Assembly: GCA_012961655.1 (NCBI GenBank)
Contig: DTYX01000909.1
Coordinates: forward strand, 1-6,456
Direction of reading: 5' to 3'
From: Candidatus Poribacteria bacterium
Lineage (GTDB): Bacteria > Poribacteria > WGA-4E > DTYX01
Length of the DNA: 6,456 nucleotides
Of this stretch, positions 1 through 5,186 are shown piece by piece. The position numbers were made by a program, and so were the translations under genes. The notes under the pieces are model-generated. The model worked only from the letters and a program-made list of their open reading frames with translations. It did no database searches and was not told the DNA's origin. Each line of letters starts with the position of its first letter. The first letter of the stretch is position 1.

Positions 1-1438
1 ACTCTTTGACCAAACTTCTCTCCGAATATCTAGGGGGTGGCTGAGTAAAATGCTGTTTTGGCAGAAGCCCAAGCAATTCAAGAAGCTCGCCTACTTTCAG
101 TTCAGGGAGAATGATTTCCTTTTCCGATTCCTTCTCTTCAGCGCTTTCGTCTTTTCCTTCCATGTATACCAACATAAACCCCTTGAATTTAATTATAGAA
201 CCCGTAGCGCGGAAGATATATTTCCCAGCAGAGATGTCAACCGTGGTAACATCCAGAATGGCGGGCTTCATTTGACTGGCGACAAAGCGTTTCCAGATGA
301 GGTCATAAAGTCTGTATTGGTCATTGTTGAGAAATTTTTTAATCGCTTCAGGCGATTTATCCATGTAAGTCGGGCGGATGGCTTCGTGGGCGTCTTGAGC
401 GCCCTTTTTGCTTTTATAACGGGTGGCTCTGGCAGGAAGATATTCTTTCCCGTAGGTATTTGTGATGAAATCTCTAACGGCAGCCAATGCTTCGTCTGCG
501 ATACGAGTGGAATCTGTGCGCATGTAAGTAATTAAACCTACTGAGCCTTCGCCTCCGATTTCAAGACCCTCATAGAGTTGCTGTGCGATGAACATCGTCT
601 TTTTAGCGGGAAAATGCAATTTGCCAGCCGCTTCCTGTTGAAGCGTACTCGTGATGAAGGGCGGGACGGGGTACCTTTTGCGTTCTTTGCGCACAACATC
701 TTTGACGATAAACGGTTTACCTTTAGCGTCATCTACAATCGCTTTCGCTTCCTCTTCGTTTATGCAGAAACCGTAGCTCTGAATATCCGCTTTCTTTGAG
801 CCGATTCGGAACAACCGCGATTCGAACGGCGAAGTTTTTTCGCCTTTGAGTTTCGCAGTAATTGACCAATATTCTTGTGGCACAAAGACTTCGATCTCTT
901 TTTCCCGTTCGCAAATCAAACGGACGGCGACAGATTGCACTCGACCAGCGCTCAAACCGCCTTTGATGTTTCGCCACAAAATCGGACTAATCTGATATCC
1001 CACCAGTCGGTCTAAAACCCGGCGCGCCTTTTGCGCGTCTACCAAGTTCTGATTGATTTCGGTTGGACGTTTAATTGCTTCGGTGACAGCGTCTTTAGTG
1101 ATTTCATTGAATGTAACGCGGTAAATCGGCTTTTTGGCGTTTCTTAATACATAAGCTAAATGCCAACCAATAGCTTCACCTTCTCTGTCGGGGTCAGTAG
1201 CTAAGTAAATTGAATCCACCTTTTTTGCCGCCGCTTGCAGTTCTTTGATAATTTTGCTTTTGTCTCGAATTATCCTGTACTGAGGCTTAAAATCTTTCTC
1301 TATCTCCACCCCCAACCCCTTCTTCGGCAGGTCGCGGATGTTCCCCATTGAGGCTTTGACGATATAATCTCTCCCCAAAAATTTATTGATAGTTTTCGCC
1401 TTCGCTGGTGATTCCACGATGACTAATGACTTTGGCAT
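1..1438 (-). CDS. topA: DNA topoisomerase I (type IA), N-terminal 479 residues, truncated by window edge
   Basis: This enzyme relaxes negatively supercoiled DNA by nicking one strand through a 5'-phosphotyrosine and passing the other strand. The frame is open from ATG 1438 to base 1; the protein's C-terminal part, usually with zinc-ribbon domains, lies outside the window. The protein begins MPKSLVIVESPAKAKTI, the Toprim start with acidic E9. The Toprim DxDxE motif TDPDREGEAIGWHL covers about residues 81-94 (D82, D84, E86). The SAGRVQSVAVRLI segment follows. The catalytic tyrosine is Y305 in ITYMRTDSTR, encoded at 526-524. The last visible stretch, QHFTQPPPRYSE, is also typical of the family. 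The start is supported by an AGGGAGG Shine-Dalgarno 7 nt upstream. It lies about 100 bp downstream of accD on the same strand, with a structured leader between them. I see no frameshift or missing key residue, and the identification is near certain. Confidence 0.97.
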   Translation of the reverse strand, partial: MPKSLVIVESPAKAKTINKFLGRDYIVKASMGNIRDLPKKGLGVEIEKDFKPQYRIIRDKSKIIKELQAAAKKVDSIYLATDPDREGEAIGWHLAYVLRNAKKPIYRVTFNEITKDAVTEAIKRPTEINQNLVDAQKARRVLDRLVGYQISPILWRNIKGGLSAGRVQSVAVRLICEREKEIEVFVPQEYWSITAKLKGEKTSPFESRLFRIGSKKADIQSYGFCINEEEAKAIVDDAKGKPFIVKDVVRKERKRYPVPPFITSTLQQEAAGKLHFPAKKTMFIAQQLYEGLEIGGEGSVGLITYMRTDSTRIADEALAAVRDFITNTYGKEYLPARATRYKSKKGAQDAHEAIRPTYMDKSPEAIKKFLNNDQYRLYDLIWKRFVASQMKPAILDVTTVDISAGKYIFRATGSIIKFKGFMLVYMEGKDESAEEKESEKEIILPELKVGELLELLGLLPKQHFTQPPPRYSERSLVKE

Positions 1439-1444
1439 AATTAA

Positions 1445-1452
1445 ACCTCCCT
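1445..1452 (-). promoter_or_regulatory. Shine-Dalgarno of topA
   Basis: AGGGAGGT on the minus strand ends 6 nt before ATG 1438. It is a close match to the anti-Shine-Dalgarno sequence and fixes the topA start. It lies 13 nt downstream of the hairpin at 1466-1485, so that hairpin would sit just outside a bound ribosome. Confidence 0.8.
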
Positions 1453-1465
1453 GTATGATATGTAG

Positions 1466-1485
1466 GTCGAGATTCACATCTCGAC
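1466..1485 (-). other. Perfect 8-bp hairpin with GNRA-type loop in topA leader
   Basis: GTCGAGAT and ATCTCGAC form a perfect 8-bp inverted repeat around four bases. In the minus-strand transcript the loop reads GUGA, a GNRA tetraloop, so the RNA hairpin should be stable. No U-run follows it in the direction of transcription (CTACATATC follows), so it is not a canonical intrinsic terminator. It starts with the same GTAG flank (1463-1466 on the plus strand) seen beside palindromes near the right end of the window, so it may be a dispersed palindromic repeat rather than a topA regulator. Confidence 0.65.
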
Positions 1486-1502
1486 AAAAATCTGAAACCC
1501 GC

Positions 1503-1535
1503 TTTCCCCCTTCCCTTCCCTCCCCTCTTCTCCCT
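1503..1535 (-). other. 33-nt polypurine tract with G-quadruplex motif between accD and topA
   Basis: The plus strand is uninterrupted pyrimidine for 33 nt, so the minus strand, which is the transcript sense, is all purine. Its core (1525-1506) is GGGGAGGGAAGGGAAGGGGG: four G-runs of at least three with loops of 1, 2 and 2 nt. This meets the usual intramolecular G-quadruplex pattern. Further GGG runs lie at 1534-1532 and 1500-1498. The tract starts 5 bp after the accD stop codon and would lie in the accD 3' end and the topA leader. A role in transcript ending, RNA stability or supercoil response is inference only. Confidence 0.7.
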
Positions 1536-1539
1536 ATTG

Positions 1540-2328
1540 CTAATCAGAACAAAAATCCAGTAAGTCGATTAAAGTCGCTCTCATCTCCTTGCGCTGAACA
1601 ATCATGTCTATCATACCATACTCAAGCTGATATTCCGCTGTCTGTACCTCCGGCGGCATCTCCATGCCAATGCTTGCGCGAGTTGGGTCGCCGGCAAAGC
1701 CGTATTTAGTGCCCGGTTCAGCAATTATAACATGAGCCAATGAGGCAAAACTGGCGGCGTTGCCTCCCATCGTAACGTGCGTTAGGACGGAAATATAAAA
1801 TAAACCTGTCTCCATATATCTTACACACGCCGCCGCGGTTTTAGCCATCTGCATCAAAGATATCGTACCCTCTTGCATCCGCATGCCTCCGCCAAACGGT
1901 GATACAATTATCAGCGGCAATCGTTTTTCAGTAGCGCGCTCAATCAGACGAGTGATTTTTTCCCCGATAACACTGCCGACGCTTCCCATCCTGATGTGGG
2001 GGTCGCCTATGCCTATCGCGGTACGATAGCCCCCGATTAATGCTTCGCCGGTCAGAATTTCAGACCTTAATCCCGTCTTCTGGATGTCGCTGGAAAGTTT
2101 TTCTTCGTATGCTGGAAAATTCAGTGGATTTAACGAGTATAAATCGGCGTCATATTCTACAAAAGTACCTCCGTCCACCAATAAATTCAGCCGTTCAAAC
2201 GCGGTTAGATAATAGCCTTTTTGATGATGATAATTACAGTGTGGACAAACTTTTAATGATTTTAAAAACTCCGATTCGCTTATCGAAATATTGCAGTTAT
2301 CACATTGAATTTTCTTCTCTTCTGGCAT
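1540..2328 (-). CDS. accD: Acetyl-CoA carboxylase carboxyltransferase beta subunit (AccD), somewhat divergent
   Basis: AccD pairs with AccA to move the carboxyl group from carboxybiotin to acetyl-CoA, giving malonyl-CoA for fatty acid synthesis in the cytoplasm. The 262-residue protein opens with a zinc ribbon, C9-x2-C12-x15-C28-x2-C31, with the spacing usual for AccD. The crotonase-like carboxyltransferase core follows, with GSVGSVIGEKITRLIERA near 116-133 and then RMQEGTISLMQMAKT. The IIAEPGTKYGFAG segment and the closing YGMIDMIVQRKEMR also match the family. Length is slightly below the usual 280-300. Deviations are visible: GGGMRMQEG where GGARMQEG is usual, THVTMGG in place of TDPTxGG, and GFAGDPTRAS where GFAGPRVIEQT is almost invariant. 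The reading frame is clean through these sites. ATG 2328 has GAGGTGG about 10 nt upstream. AccA is not in the window. A paralogous carboxyltransferase subunit is the main alternative. Confidence 0.88.
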   Translation of the reverse strand: MPEEKKIQCDNCNISISESEFLKSLKVCPHCNYHHQKGYYLTAFERLNLLVDGGTFVEYDADLYSLNPLNFPAYEEKLSSDIQKTGLRSEILTGEALIGGYRTAIGIGDPHIRMGSVGSVIGEKITRLIERATEKRLPLIIVSPFGGGMRMQEGTISLMQMAKTAAACVRYMETGLFYISVLTHVTMGGNAASFASLAHVIIAEPGTKYGFAGDPTRASIGMEMPPEVQTAEYQLEYGMIDMIVQRKEMRATLIDLLDFCSD

Positions 2329-2379
2329 ATTCTATATTCCACCTCATCTCGTTTCTTTTTTTCAGAAAGAGGTAAGAAG

Positions 2380-2415
2380 CGTAATACGTAAAGCGCAAAA
2401 ACTTTATGTATTACG
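2380..2415. repeat. 14-bp inverted repeat built from heptamer units
   Basis: The arms 2380-2393 and 2402-2415 pair over 14 positions with one G·U, around an 8-nt loop (CGCAAAAA). The left arm contains heptamer units TACGTAT and TACGCTT read on the minus strand. The right arm is the start of the plus-oriented heptamer array, so the hairpin arises where two opposed arrays meet. It lies between the isomerase stop and the accD start. No clean U-run follows on the minus strand (CTTCTTACCTC), so a terminator role is doubtful. Confidence 0.6.
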
Positions 2416-2446
2416 TATTACGTATTACGTTTTACTTATTACTTTA
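2405..2446 (+). repeat. Heptanucleotide repeat array, consensus YAYGYWT (six units, last two degenerate)
   Basis: Consecutive 7-nt units begin at 2405, 2412, 2419, 2426, 2433 and 2440. The core unit TACGTAT occurs twice in a row, with TATGTAT before and TACGTTT after. The last two units keep the TAC start but lose the G. The array fills most of the gap between the isomerase and accD. Similar units occur at 4885-4898, 5125-5138 and 5187-5215. Confidence 0.75.
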
Positions 2447-2457
2447 CGAAAGTCTTA

Positions 2458-3312
2458 CTACGCAAATATCAACTGACGCAGATAACATCCACTGATGGTC
2501 AATCCTTCTAAATGCCGCTCACCGCTGAAGACTGGGTCCTCATGTTCTATTACCGCATTACCCTTATAGCCCTCCTCGTTGAGAATTGCGAAGAATTTCC
2601 ACCAATCCAGGCAGCCAAAACCGGGCAGACGATAACGCCACCAACCGCCGCCGTGAGTGCCGACTCTGCTCAAGCGGTCATTGTTAATTTCAGTATCTTT
2701 TAGATGAACCATGTGAATTTTTTTCGAGAAATCTCTTACCGCCTGATATGGGTCTACCCACTGCCAGATGAGATGCGATGGGTCAAATTCTAAGCCGAGG
2801 GACTCAGCATCGACCGTCGAAAACATCGCTTCCCACGATTCTGGCGTCGCGGCAAGGCTTGCGTCGTCACTGAATGGACTACCAGCCGGCCAGTTTTCGA
2901 AGCCCATTTTGGCGCCCTTTTTGGTCAAGAGTTCAGCAATTGGCGCATAAACTTCTTTGAACATGGCAACATTGTCCGCCAGGCTTTTGCTCGGGTCATA
3001 TCCTCTTGGGCCTGCGCCCGTCAATACAGCGCCCCCCATGAAGTTGGCGACGTCGATTACCTGAGACAGATGCGCCAAATGTTCCTGCAACTCTTCTTTA
3101 GAAGTGCGGATGGAAGGCATGGGCACTTGTAAGGATGCAATGATTATTCCGTGTTCATCCAACAACGCTTTTGCCCTCTCACGCTCTGCGCCAGCTTCAC
3201 GGGAATCTCCGACACACTCCTCGGGTATTCCCACTTCCAGACATTCAAAAGGGCCATCACCAGCAAATTTAACAATATCCTCTGAAAACCCCGCTAAAAA
3301 TCCTAATTTCAT
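2458..3312 (-). CDS. Sugar phosphate isomerase/epimerase (xylose isomerase-like TIM barrel, AP endonuclease 2 family)
   Basis: This is a cytoplasmic TIM-barrel protein of the PF01261 type, a family that isomerises or epimerises sugars, inositols and related keto compounds using a divalent metal. It has 284 residues, the usual length. It begins MKLGFLAGFSEDI. The expected metal ligands are visible: E139 in GFENW, D177 and H180 in LEFDPSHL, H203 in HMVHLKD, and E256 in VIEHED. A W-rich loop at 223-238 (GWWRYRLPGFGCLDWW) probably covers the active site. The exact substrate cannot be read from the sequence. ATG 3312 overlaps the TGA of the preceding small gene by 4 bp (ATGA). Its Shine-Dalgarno AAAGGAG lies 7 nt upstream, inside that gene's last codons, so translational coupling is likely. 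Being bound into an operon with a HEPN pair is odd for such an enzyme. Confidence 0.9.
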   Translation of the reverse strand: MKLGFLAGFSEDIVKFAGDGPFECLEVGIPEECVGDSREAGAERERAKALLDEHGIIIASLQVPMPSIRTSKEELQEHLAHLSQVIDVANFMGGAVLTGAGPRGYDPSKSLADNVAMFKEVYAPIAELLTKKGAKMGFENWPAGSPFSDDASLAATPESWEAMFSTVDAESLGLEFDPSHLIWQWVDPYQAVRDFSKKIHMVHLKDTEINNDRLSRVGTHGGGWWRYRLPGFGCLDWWKFFAILNEEGYKGNAVIEHEDPVFSGERHLEGLTISGCYLRQLIFA

Positions 3313-3587
3313 CTTTTTTCTCCTTTCGTCTTTACCTTTTTTGACCTCTCATCAAACTTGTGTCCAATCAACACATTGTATCCTTCTTCCTCAAGAGGCT
3401 GGTAGATATTTAAGAATTTTGCGCCGAGTTCATTCAAAGAAATTCTTTCTCGCAAAATCAGATCAGCATCCAAATCCTCCTCTTCAAAGGGACCTGAAAA
3501 TCGAACATCCTTTAGCAAATCTCCGAACTGTTCCTTCGCCAAATTCATAATGCGCTGCTTGAGAGCTTTCCGTTGGAGAACTTTCAT
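3309..3587 (-). CDS. Small protein resembling a degenerate minimal nucleotidyltransferase; likely HEPN partner
   Basis: I do not recognise this 92-residue protein with certainty. Residues 28-45, VRFSGPFEEEDLDADLIL, have the outline of the MNT signature: a beta strand, a small turn, then an acidic DxD (D40, D42) followed by a hydrophobic strand. The usual GS is replaced by S31-G32 and the loop to DxD is shorter than the usual ten residues. The N terminus is a basic helix and the C terminus a lysine-rich tail with no predicted fold. The gene sits directly behind a HEPN gene with a 4-bp ATGA overlap and has a perfect Shine-Dalgarno, as antitoxin-like partners often do. It overlaps the downstream isomerase by another 4 bp. 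The function as antitoxin or regulator is inferred from context, and catalysis looks unlikely. Confidence 0.75.
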   Translation of the reverse strand: MKVLQRKALKQRIMNLAKEQFGDLLKDVRFSGPFEEEDLDADLILRERISLNELGAKFLNIYQPLEEEGYNVLIGHKFDERSKKVKTKGEKR

Positions 3588-3982
3588 GTAATCACCTCCA
3601 GTAATCGTCTACACTCGTTAAGGTAAACATCAAACATGTCGAACATATCTTCGACATCACCTTCGCTGATGGTTGTGCGTAACTGATAATCAGCGTTGAT
3701 TCGATTACGCCGCATATCTCGCAATAATGGAATCATCTGAGCGTTCATCATATTTGTCGCAACAAACTGTCTATGAATTTCATCAATAACTCTTTGATGG
3801 ACATTCCTTCGCCAGGTTTCCGGGCGCAGCCCAACTCTTCTCAAAAGATACCGGCTCAGATGATGAGCGCTGTAATATATCCGCGAAATGATTGTCCTGC
3901 GAACCACCGCATGGTTCCCTGCTAAACCATAAAGATCTTTCATTCGATCTATCGTTTCTTCTGCAAAGCTAAGTTCATCCAT
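3584..3982 (-). CDS. HEPN domain protein (UPF0332-like)
   Basis: HEPN proteins are four-helix bundles; many are RNases acting as toxins with an MNT antitoxin, while others only bind nucleotides or RNA. This 132-residue protein has the UPF0332 layout. A helix carries R34-I-Y-Y-S-A-H40-H, the usual R.YYa..H pattern. The QFVATNMM segment comes near 72-79, and R94-I-N-A-D98-Y99 matches the family's R..ADY. In the canonical toxin motif R-x4-6-H, the histidine would fall at about A97, so RNase activity is doubtful. The start at ATG 3982 has AGGGAG about 11 nt upstream, slightly long spacing. A second ATG at 3978 is out of frame. The gene lies 54 bp after the CofE-like gene, and its TGA overlaps the next start. 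Membership in the HEPN fold is fairly secure; its role is inferred. Confidence 0.85.
   Translation of the reverse strand: MDELSFAEETIDRMKDLYGLAGNHAVVRRTIISRIYYSAHHLSRYLLRRVGLRPETWRRNVHQRVIDEIHRQFVATNMMNAQMIPLLRDMRRNRINADYQLRTTISEGDVEDMFDMFDVYLNECRRLLEVIT
3592..3599 (-). promoter_or_regulatory. Perfect Shine-Dalgarno inside the HEPN 3' end
   Basis: GGAGGTGA matches the anti-Shine-Dalgarno sequence over eight bases and lies 4 nt before ATG 3587. It is encoded within the last codons of the HEPN gene (…LEVIT). Together with the ATGA overlap it fixes the start of the small partner and suggests strong, coupled translation of the partner relative to the HEPN protein, whose own site is weaker and more distant. 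Confidence 0.8.
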
Positions 3983-4036
3983 TCGGATTATGACTCCCTT
4001 GTTTTCATGAAGTGTGAAAATGCTGTCTGCACTGAG

Positions 4037-4825
4037 TCACAGAAGAACACCCGCCTTGAACTCCTCGTTATATATTCCGGCGAAGAGGTCATCAGTCGGG
4101 CTAATTACAGTTTCCAGATGATTGATTTCTCGTTCCGTAAATTGGATTGGAGCAGCGCGGATAACCGCAAACGGTGTGCATTCGCCCGCCTCCCCGGTAA
4201 GTAGGATAGCAACCGACGCCAGGTCATCAGCCACTGCTTTCTGTGTAACCACAAGAGGCTTTCCAAATAGGTCTTTCTTACCGCGTTCATCCTGGACTCC
4301 TTCAAATCCACTGTAGGCAAGAGCGAGTCCGCTTACGCCCTTCCGTAGGGGTGCGCAATGCGAATCAGCAATGAGTGTTCCCAGTTTATGAACATCATAG
4401 TGCTTTTTTAACTTTTCTCTGAATTCTTTTGCCCAATTCCAAGGATTATCCGGCCAAAGTATCGCGTAGCCTTTGGGCGCGTTCGAAAGGTCTATACCTG
4501 CGCTCGGGATGAATATACTGTTTTTCAGTGTGAGACACACCAGCCCGTCTTCGAAAATTTGGTCTGCTTCCCGAATGACCAGTTCAGCTAACTCAGGGTA
4601 GGTGTCGAAATCCTTCGAGTATTTCTTCTTCCTCATTGAAAGAGCCGTTTGCGATGACGTGACATCAGCCAACCTCACGATGCGTCCTTGAGACATCGAG
4701 ACAACTTTGGACGCGACAGATACAACATCGCCTTCTTCCAAGCGGTCATCGAAGTTTTGCGTAAAGATTTGAAACAGGTCGTTTCCCGTCTGAACAATCG
4801 GAGTTTTGATAGTAAAAGCTTCCAT
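4037..4825 (-). CDS. CofE-like gamma-glutamyl ligase (coenzyme F420-0:L-glutamate ligase family)
   Basis: CofE adds L-glutamate to F420-0 using GTP and a divalent metal. Motifs in order (numbered from ATG 4825, 262 residues): GDVVSVASKVVSMSQGR (32-48), SAGIDLSN followed by PKGYAILWPDNP (108-128), the metal-binding DSHCAPLRKG (154-163), then DERGKKDLFGKPL (179-191) and ADDLASVAILLTGE (199-212). The spacing and length fit single-domain CofE. In the DSHGRP-type motif, GR is replaced by C157-A158. Starts at GTG 4837 (preceded by AAAAGG at 6 nt) and GTG 4852 are also in frame; I chose the ATG because the family usually starts a few residues before the first strand, but its own Shine-Dalgarno is poor. 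No other F420 gene is in the window, so the acceptor is uncertain, and a related gamma-glutamyl ligase role is possible. Confidence 0.85.
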   Translation of the reverse strand: MEAFTIKTPIVQTGNDLFQIFTQNFDDRLEEGDVVSVASKVVSMSQGRIVRLADVTSSQTALSMRKKKYSKDFDTYPELAELVIREADQIFEDGLVCLTLKNSIFIPSAGIDLSNAPKGYAILWPDNPWNWAKEFREKLKKHYDVHKLGTLIADSHCAPLRKGVSGLALAYSGFEGVQDERGKKDLFGKPLVVTQKAVADDLASVAILLTGEAGECTPFAVIRAAPIQFTEREINHLETVISPTDDLFAGIYNEEFKAGVLL

Positions 4826-4884
4826 AAGAAATACCACTTTTAACCTTTTCACAAATTGAGTTTACTCACATTTTGACATTATTT

Positions 4885-4898
4885 TACGTTTCACGTTC
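4885..4898 (+). repeat. Two heptamer units (TACGTTT, CACGTTC)
   Basis: This is a short occurrence of the same YAYGYWT-like heptamer found at 2405-2446 and 5187-5215, in the same orientation. It overlaps the stop codon of the possible small broken gene. Confidence 0.4.
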
Positions 4899-4921
4899 AC
4901 TCCATTGGAATTCTCCAATAG

Positions 4922-4947
4922 GCACAGGGACCATTGGCAACCTGTGC
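4922..4947. repeat. 7-bp inverted repeat with 12-nt loop
   Basis: GCACAGG (4922-4928) pairs with CCTGTGC (4941-4947). The site lies inside the coding-like tail of the possible broken gene, so it may be incidental. A smaller inverted repeat, ATTGGA/TCCAAT, lies beside it at 4904-4919. Confidence 0.35.
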
Positions 4948-4995
4948 TTCTCTTTGGCAATCTTTTCCAACTGTTTGTAAGTGAAGTGTAAAGCG

Positions 4996-5068
4996 GCGCA
5001 GGCCCCGATTTTCGGGATTCCGCTTCGCGGCACTGTCGAGCCTGCGCTGGCAGCCGAGACAAGCTGCC
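4996..5068. repeat. GC-rich compound palindrome (branched stem plus adjacent hairpin)
   Basis: An 8-bp closing stem, GCGCAGGC (4996-5003) with GCCTGCGC (5040-5047), encloses two small hairpins: CCCGA/TCGGG at 5004-5016 and CCGC/GCGG at 5020-5030. A third hairpin, GGCAGC/GCTGCC (5049-5054 and 5063-5068), follows 1 bp later. The whole could fold as a three-way junction with a neighbouring hairpin, as DNA cruciform or RNA. It is much more GC-rich than its flanks and interrupts a coding-like frame, which suggests a small mobile or REP-like element. A structured RNA is the alternative. Confidence 0.5.
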
Positions 5069-5115
5069 CTCACGCCTATCTATCACACCCAAAAGAGAGC
5101 GTACTCATTTTGTAC

Positions 5116-5122
5116 CCTCCTT
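5116..5122 (-). promoter_or_regulatory. Strong Shine-Dalgarno before ATG 5108
   Basis: AAGGAGG lies 7 nt before ATG 5108. It is among the best ribosome sites in the window yet leads to a frame that stops after ten codons, which is the main reason to suspect a broken gene or a leader peptide here. Confidence 0.6.
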
Positions 5123-5124
5123 CT

Positions 5125-5138
5125 GCTCGTAAAACGTG
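5125..5138 (-). repeat. Two heptamer units, minus orientation
   Basis: Read on the minus strand this is CACGTTT then TACGAGC, the second degenerate. It faces the plus-oriented array at 5187-5215, mirroring the opposed arrangement at 2377-2446. Confidence 0.35.
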
Positions 5139-5186
5139 AAATTGGTTAGAAGGATGGAAGAATACCTCCAACCTTCCTTCACATTC

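Larger units (their letters stand above)
4884..5108 (-). pseudogene. Possible small gene interrupted by a GC-rich palindromic element
   Basis: ATG 5108 has a very strong Shine-Dalgarno (AAGGAGG, 7 nt away) and reads MSTLSFGCDR, then TAG and, two codons on, TGA. The same frame stays open after these stops and ends at TAA 4886-4884. Its last about 33 codons look coding: LHFTYKQLEKIAKEKHRL followed by PMVPVPIGEFQWSERET. The middle (about 4996-5085) is a GC-rich, hairpin-filled stretch unlike its surroundings. The simplest reading is a short gene of about 45 codons split by insertion of a palindromic repeat of a length that kept the frame. I do not recognise the protein. Alternatives are a 49-residue ORF from GTG 5033 with no good ribosome site, or chance. 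Confidence 0.35.

Noticed and set aside
50..535. 161-residue plus-strand open frame
   Set aside because: It is antisense to topA, whose motifs and catalytic tyrosine are unambiguous in this stretch. It has no convincing ribosome site or recognisable domain.
1439..1480. A topA promoter using TATCAT just before the Shine-Dalgarno
   Set aside because: The predicted transcript would start within the ribosome site, and the nearest -35-like sequence is about 21 bp away.
2380..2415. Intrinsic terminator for the isomerase gene
   Set aside because: The stem is AT-rich and no U-run follows on the minus strand. It is explained by opposed heptamer units.
2405..2446. CRISPR-like array
   Set aside because: The units are 7 bp, contiguous and without spacers; no cas gene is present.
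4861..4910. Promoter for the CofE-like gene with TAAAAT as -10
   Set aside because: TAAAAT is a 5/6 match, but the only -35 candidate at usable spacing (TTCCAA) matches 3/6, and the site lies within the heptamer units.
5049..5078. In-frame TGA followed at once by a hairpin, suggesting a selenocysteine insertion element
   Set aside because: An in-frame TAG precedes the TGA by one codon, and the loop lacks a clear SECIS GGU-type feature. A broken gene is simpler.
4862..5092. 76-residue minus-strand open frame starting at TTG
   Set aside because: Its translation crosses the GC-rich palindromic block and reads as low-quality R/S/C-rich protein. The neighbouring frame ending at 4884 looks more coding-like and has the better ribosome site.
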